A stretch of 64,000 bases of DNA from Flaviflagellibacter rhizophilus (GTDB lineage: Bacteria; Pseudomonadota; Alphaproteobacteria; Rhizobiales; Methylopilaceae): the NCBI RefSeq assembly GCF_033898525.1, contig NZ_JAXAFJ010000004.1, positions 186,001 through 250,000 of the forward strand, in the 5' to 3' direction. Both the position numbers and the translations under genes were made by a program. The notes under the pieces were generated by a model. The model had not been told where the DNA came from. It worked only from the letters and a program-made list of their open reading frames with translations, and did no database searches. Positions 60,725 through 64,000 of this stretch are shown here, one piece after another. Position 1 is the stretch's first letter. Every line of letters starts with the position of its first letter.

Positions 60725-62317
60725 ATGCTGAACACGGTTCGTGCGCGGCGGGGCATGGTGACCTCGCCGCATCATCTGGCGAGCGAAACAGGCCTGCGCG
60801 TGCTGCGCGAGGGCGGCAATGCCATCGAGGCCATGGTGGCGATGGCGGCGACCGTGGCCGTGGTCTACCCGCACATGAACGGCATCGGCGGGGACGGCTT
60901 CTGGCTCATCGCCGTCCCCGGCGAGGAGCCCGTCGCGATCGAAGCCTGCGGAAAGGCCGCTGCGCTTGCGGATGCCGGTTTTTACCGCGAGCGCGGCCTT
61001 GCCAGCGTTCCGACACGCGGGCCGCTGGCGGCGAACACCGTGGCGGCGACGGTCTCCGGATGGGAGGAGGCGCTGCGGCTCTCTTCCGCCCATGGCGGCA
61101 CGCTGCCGCTGCCACGCCTGCTGGAAGATGCCATCTGGCATGCCGCGCACGGCGTTCCGGTCACCGCGAGCCAAAACGCTCTCAGCGCCGCCAAGCTGCA
61201 CGAACTGCGCGACGTCCCGGGCTTCGCCGACGCATTCCTGCCCGGTGGCCGGGTGCCCGACGCGGGCAACACGCTTCGTGCGCCGGCGCTCGCCGAGACG
61301 CTGCGGCGGCTCGGCCGCGATGGCATCCAGGACTTCTACAGTGGCGCTCTCGCCCGCGACATCGCCGCCGATCTTGAGGCGACAGGTTCTCCCGTGCGCG
61401 GCGAGGACCTCGCGCGCCATCAGGCCCGCTGCCGGACACCCTTGTCCATGCGCTTGCCCGGCGCGACGCTGTACAATTTTCCCCCGCCCACGCAGGGGCT
61501 TTCGTCCCTGATGATCCTCGGCATCTTCGACAGGCTGGGTGTGGAGAGCGCCGATGGCTTCGACCATGTTCACGGGCTGGTGGAAGCGACCAAGCGCGCC
61601 TTCCTCGTTCGCGACCGGGTCATCGGAGATCCCGATGCCATGCGCGACATGCCGCAATCCTTCCTCGCCGACGAGGTGCTGGAAAGGCTCGCTGAAGGGG
61701 TCGACAAATCCCAGGCCATGCCCTGGCCGGCGCCGCCGTCCGCCGGGGATACGGTGTGGCTGGGTGCGATCGACGGCAACGGCCTCTGCGTCAGCTTCAT
61801 CCAGAGCATCTTCTTCGAGTTCGGCTCCGGCGTCGTGCTGCCGCAAACCGGCATCCTGTGGCAGAACCGGGGCGCCGGCTTCGTCCTGAACGACGAAAAC
61901 AGCCCGCGAGCCCTGAAGCCCGGCCGCCGCCCCTTCCACACGCTCAACCCGGCCTTCGCGCGCTTCGATGACGGGCGCGACATGGTCTACGGAACCATGG
62001 GCGGCGAAGGCCAGCCGCAAACTCAAGCCGCGGTCTTCAGCCGCTATGCGATGTTCGGCCAGGACCTCCAGGCCGCCGTCACCGCGCCGCGCTGGCTGCT
62101 CGGCCGGACATGGGGTGAGGATAGCGTCACCCTGAAGCTGGAAAGCCGCTTTCCGGACGCCCTGATCTCATCGCTCCGCGACGCAGGACACGATGTCGAG
62201 GTCGTTGAGCCCTTCACCTCCACCATGGGTCATGCGGGCGCCATCGTCAGGCACGGAAATGGGCTACTGGAAGGCGCAGGCGACCCGCGCAGCGATGGCA
62301 CCGCCTACGCGTTCTAG
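60725..62317 (+). CDS. Gamma-glutamyltransferase-family N-terminal nucleophile hydrolase
   Basis: A 530-aa GGT-family enzyme. The N-terminal start is GMVTSPHHLASETGLRVLRE, followed by GGNAIEAMVAMAATVAVVYP. The self-cleavage site with the Thr nucleophile is probably SAGDTVWLGAIDGNGLCVS; the usual ThrThrHis is altered to AspThrVal. GTMGGEGQPQTQAAVFSRY is another family block. No signal peptide is present, so it is cytoplasmic, unlike classical periplasmic GGT. In this operon it probably hydrolyses an imported gamma-glutamyl compound or related amide or cephalosporin-like bond. The substrate is unknown. Confidence 0.9.
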   Translation: MLNTVRARRGMVTSPHHLASETGLRVLREGGNAIEAMVAMAATVAVVYPHMNGIGGDGFWLIAVPGEEPVAIEACGKAAALADAGFYRERGLASVPTRGPLAANTVAATVSGWEEALRLSSAHGGTLPLPRLLEDAIWHAAHGVPVTASQNALSAAKLHELRDVPGFADAFLPGGRVPDAGNTLRAPALAETLRRLGRDGIQDFYSGALARDIAADLEATGSPVRGEDLARHQARCRTPLSMRLPGATLYNFPPPTQGLSSLMILGIFDRLGVESADGFDHVHGLVEATKRAFLVRDRVIGDPDAMRDMPQSFLADEVLERLAEGVDKSQAMPWPAPPSAGDTVWLGAIDGNGLCVSFIQSIFFEFGSGVVLPQTGILWQNRGAGFVLNDENSPRALKPGRRPFHTLNPAFARFDDGRDMVYGTMGGEGQPQTQAAVFSRYAMFGQDLQAAVTAPRWLLGRTWGEDSVTLKLESRFPDALISSLRDAGHDVEVVEPFTSTMGHAGAIVRHGNGLLEGAGDPRSDGTAYAF

Positions 62318-62325
62318 ACAACAGG

Positions 62326-62387
62326 GGGGAGCCGCTCCGGACGTTCGACACACAAGGTGTCGGCGTGGATGCGTGATACGGCTCCCC
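62326..62387. terminator. Nested inverted repeat between convergent genes
   Basis: GGGGAGCCG (62326-62334) is exactly complementary to CGGCTCCCC (62379-62387). Inside lies a second hairpin, CGACAC-N5-GTGTCG. There is no T-tract. It lies between the GGT-family gene and aqpZ, so termination or a structured 3' end is the simplest reading; a small structured RNA is possible. Confidence 0.5.
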
Positions 62388-62430
62388 AACACCGGCCTAG
62401 AAGTCGCAAGTTAAACGTGCTGGGTTACGC

Positions 62431-63168
62431 TCAGACTACGCGCTCCTCCACTACAATGGTCTCCGAGATGCCCGCCGGATCGTAGAGCCACTTAGCCAGA
62501 GCGCCTGCGGCTATCGCCCCGAGGATGGGTGCGAGCCAAAACATCCACAGCTGGGCGATGTACTCGCCGCCTGCAAAGAGGGCTGGGCCGGTGCTTCGAG
62601 CAGGGTTTACCGAGGTGTTGGTGACCGGGATCGAGATCAGGTGGATCAACACCAAAGCAAAGCCGATCGGAATGCCGGCGAACCCCGATGCAGCACCCTT
62701 AGACGTTGTTCCGATGATGATGAAAAGGAAGAAGAAGGTAGCCAGGAACTCGATGAGGAACGCGGATCCCATGGAGAATTTGCCCGGGCTTAACTCACCA
62801 TAGCCGTTCGAAGCGAAGCCTCCTGGCACCCAATCAGCCTTGCCGGAGGCTATCAGGTAAAGTGCAGTGGCACCTCCGATCGCACCGATGATCTGAGCGG
62901 CTATGTAGGGCGCGACATGTTTGTTGGCGCAGCGACCCGCGGACCATAGCCCGAGCGTCACGGCCGGATTGAAATGCCCGCCGGAGATGTGCCCAACGGC
63001 GTAGGCCATGGTCAGTACCGTGAGGCCGAAGGCGAAGGAGACACCCAGAAAACCAATGCCGAGTTCCGGGAAGGCTGCAGAGAGTACAGCTGCGCCGCAT
63101 CCTCCAAAGGTCAGCCAGAATGTACCAAAGAACTCGGCACTCGCGCGACGTAGGATGTCGTTTTCCAT
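62431..63168 (-). CDS. aqpZ: Aquaporin Z family water channel
   Basis: A 245-aa MIP-family channel with six helices. Both NPA boxes are present, GGHFNPAVTLG and TSVNPARSTGPAL, the latter with the Arg of the selectivity filter. The LSPGKFSMGSAFLIEFLATF region matches AqpZ more than glycerol facilitators. ATG 63168 was chosen because GGGAG lies at the right distance; ATG 63174 is too close to it. Codon use and base composition are less GC-rich than in the neighbours, which could indicate separate ancestry. Confidence 0.94.
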   Translation of the reverse strand: MENDILRRASAEFFGTFWLTFGGCGAAVLSAAFPELGIGFLGVSFAFGLTVLTMAYAVGHISGGHFNPAVTLGLWSAGRCANKHVAPYIAAQIIGAIGGATALYLIASGKADWVPGGFASNGYGELSPGKFSMGSAFLIEFLATFFFLFIIIGTTSKGAASGFAGIPIGFALVLIHLISIPVTNTSVNPARSTGPALFAGGEYIAQLWMFWLAPILGAIAAGALAKWLYDPAGISETIVVEERVV

Positions 63169-63501
63169 CTGCATGCTCCCGGTTCAAGTAATCGTTTGAT
63201 TAGCCTCAGCTCTGTGCCTCGCATGCAGCCGGAATCGTCGGGTGCACCAGGCAAGGTAGTCCACGGCCGCGGACAGTGAGGGTGACGCAAGGACAAGGCT
63301 GGAGACCGCCGGGCGGTTGTTCGAGAACTTCATCGTATTGGATAGCACGAGGTGCACAAGGAACTTCTTGCCGACAATTCGATCAATCCTGGGCCACGAT
63401 CCAGAACATAAACCTCCGTATAGTTCCAATCGGCCAGCCAACCACTCAAACAAGACGTGCCGGACGGCGCTCGAATGCGTCCGCTACGAGAGGGCACATC
63501 A
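63169..63501. other. Divergent intergenic region, aqpZ / chloroperoxidase-type gene
   Basis: These 333 bp hold no convincing gene. A minus-strand frame of 89 codons (63184-63453) resembles nothing I know, and its codon pattern is not like the flanking genes. The composition is AT-richer than the rest of the window. Promoters for both flanking genes must lie here; no clear motif was assigned. Confidence 0.4.
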
Positions 63502-64000
63502 ATGGCTTACGTTACCACTTCAGACGGCACGGACATCTTCTACAAGGATTGGGGATCGAAGGACGCACAGCCGATCGTGTTTCATCACGGCTGGCCGCTA
63601 TCGTCCGACGACTGGGACGCCCAGATGCTGTTCTTCCTTGCGAACGGCTATCGCGTCGTGGCGCATGACCGCCGGGGCCATGGTCGCTCCTCGCAGGTCG
63701 GCACGGGCCATGACATGGACCATTACGCCTCGGACGCATCAGCCGTGGCCGAGCATCTCGATCTTCGCAACGCTGTCCATATCGGCCACTCCACCGGCGG
63801 CGGCGAAGTTGCCCGTTATGTCGCCAAGTACGGGGAGCCGCAGGGTCGCGTGGCCAAGGCGGTCCTGGTGAGCGCCGTTCCCCCGCTGATGGTCAAGACG
63901 GATGCGAACCCGGGAGGCACGCCGATCGAGGTGTTCGACGGCTTCCGGCAGGCGCTCGCGGCCAATCGCGCGGACTTCTTCCTGGCTGTCGCCTCGGGGC
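63502..64000 (+). CDS. Alpha/beta hydrolase, cofactor-free chloroperoxidase family (3' end outside window)
   Basis: The first 166 codons are visible and the gene runs off the right edge. The start MAYVTTSDGTDIFYKDWGSK, the oxyanion region FHHGWPLSSDDWD, the block AHDRRGHGRSSQVG and the nucleophile elbow IGHSTGGGEVARY (Ser nucleophile) are typical of non-haem chloroperoxidases and related esterases. ATG 63502 follows GAGAGGGCACATCA. Such proteins are usually perhydrolases or esterases whose natural role is unclear. It is divergent from aqpZ. Confidence 0.9.
   Translation, partial: MAYVTTSDGTDIFYKDWGSKDAQPIVFHHGWPLSSDDWDAQMLFFLANGYRVVAHDRRGHGRSSQVGTGHDMDHYASDASAVAEHLDLRNAVHIGHSTGGGEVARYVAKYGEPQGRVAKAVLVSAVPPLMVKTDANPGGTPIEVFDGFRQALAANRADFFLAVASG

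Noticed and set aside
63184..63453. Small minus-strand gene of 89 codons upstream of aqpZ
   Set aside because: No recognisable family, no ribosome site, and unlike the coding style of its neighbours; it is kept only as part of the intergenic description.

Overview
This is a gene-dense, high-GC stretch with 60 protein genes, short intergenic gaps and many ATGA-type start/stop overlaps. The gene families suggest a heterotrophic alphaproteobacterium, probably Hyphomicrobiales (Rhizobiales): TRAP, CUT1 and Liv uptake systems, a RuBisCO-like sugar-acid pathway, CoxL-type molybdenum hydroxylases, PutA with Lrp, and PAS-rich hybrid kinases. The genus is not claimed. I saw no rRNA, tRNA, CRISPR array, phage or intact insertion sequence. 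The window looks like chromosomal or megaplasmid catabolic territory, with both ends cut inside genes.

Layout. (1) 1-7277: an apparent D-apionate operon of RuBisCO-like decarboxylase, DUF1537 kinase, apionate oxidoisomerase, TRAP transporter and GntR regulator. (2) 7542-16960: two Na/Pi-cotransporter-like proteins and a PstS-like protein around a complete partner-switching module (hybrid kinase, response regulator, REC-SpoIIE phosphatase, STAS antagonist, RsbW-like kinase). (3) 17209-25797: a CUT1 ABC transporter with two ATPases, a two-subunit GMC dehydrogenase and a phosphoribosyltransferase. (4) 25794-31796: molybdenum hydroxylase set 1 (CoxL, CoxG, CoxS, CoxM), a DUF1989 protein and a split XdhC pair. 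(5) 32132-37748: an alpha/beta hydrolase and a Liv-type ABC transporter. (6) 37802-44513: a MarR regulator, a metal-dependent amidohydrolase, a Rieske ferredoxin and molybdenum hydroxylase set 2, whose small subunit is fused to a CoxG domain. (7) 44849-54994: PutA, Lrp, a GlxA-like AraC regulator, a Pot-type ABC transporter and a proline-racemase-family enzyme. (8) 55052-62317: an AraC regulator fused to an acetamidase/formamidase, a TRAP transporter with a Tat-exported binding protein, and a gamma-glutamyltransferase-family enzyme. (9) 62431-64000: aquaporin and a chloroperoxidase-type hydrolase cut by the window edge.

The most interesting signal is a shared palindromic element of about 21 bp (consensus CGAAGYGTTATTCGCWTY). 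It occurs in front of five separate promoters of regions 3 to 6 (17209, 28148, 32046, 38404, 44547), and I saw it in no other intergenic region here. It ties some 28 kb, holding two ABC importers, two molybdenum hydroxylases, a GMC dehydrogenase, a phosphoribosyltransferase, an amidohydrolase and a Rieske protein, into one probable regulon. The MarR gene in the middle is the natural candidate regulator. The substrate is unknown; a nucleoside-like or N-heterocyclic compound would use most of these activities.

Other notable points are the AraC-formamidase fusion, a proline-racemase homologue with Gly in place of the second catalytic Cys, a CoxS-CoxG fusion, paired ATPases with altered Q- and H-loops, hairpins placed between binding-protein and permease genes in three transporters, and a 117-bp tandem duplication around an N that is probably an assembly artefact. 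All functional calls come from reading motifs and gene context; no database search was run.
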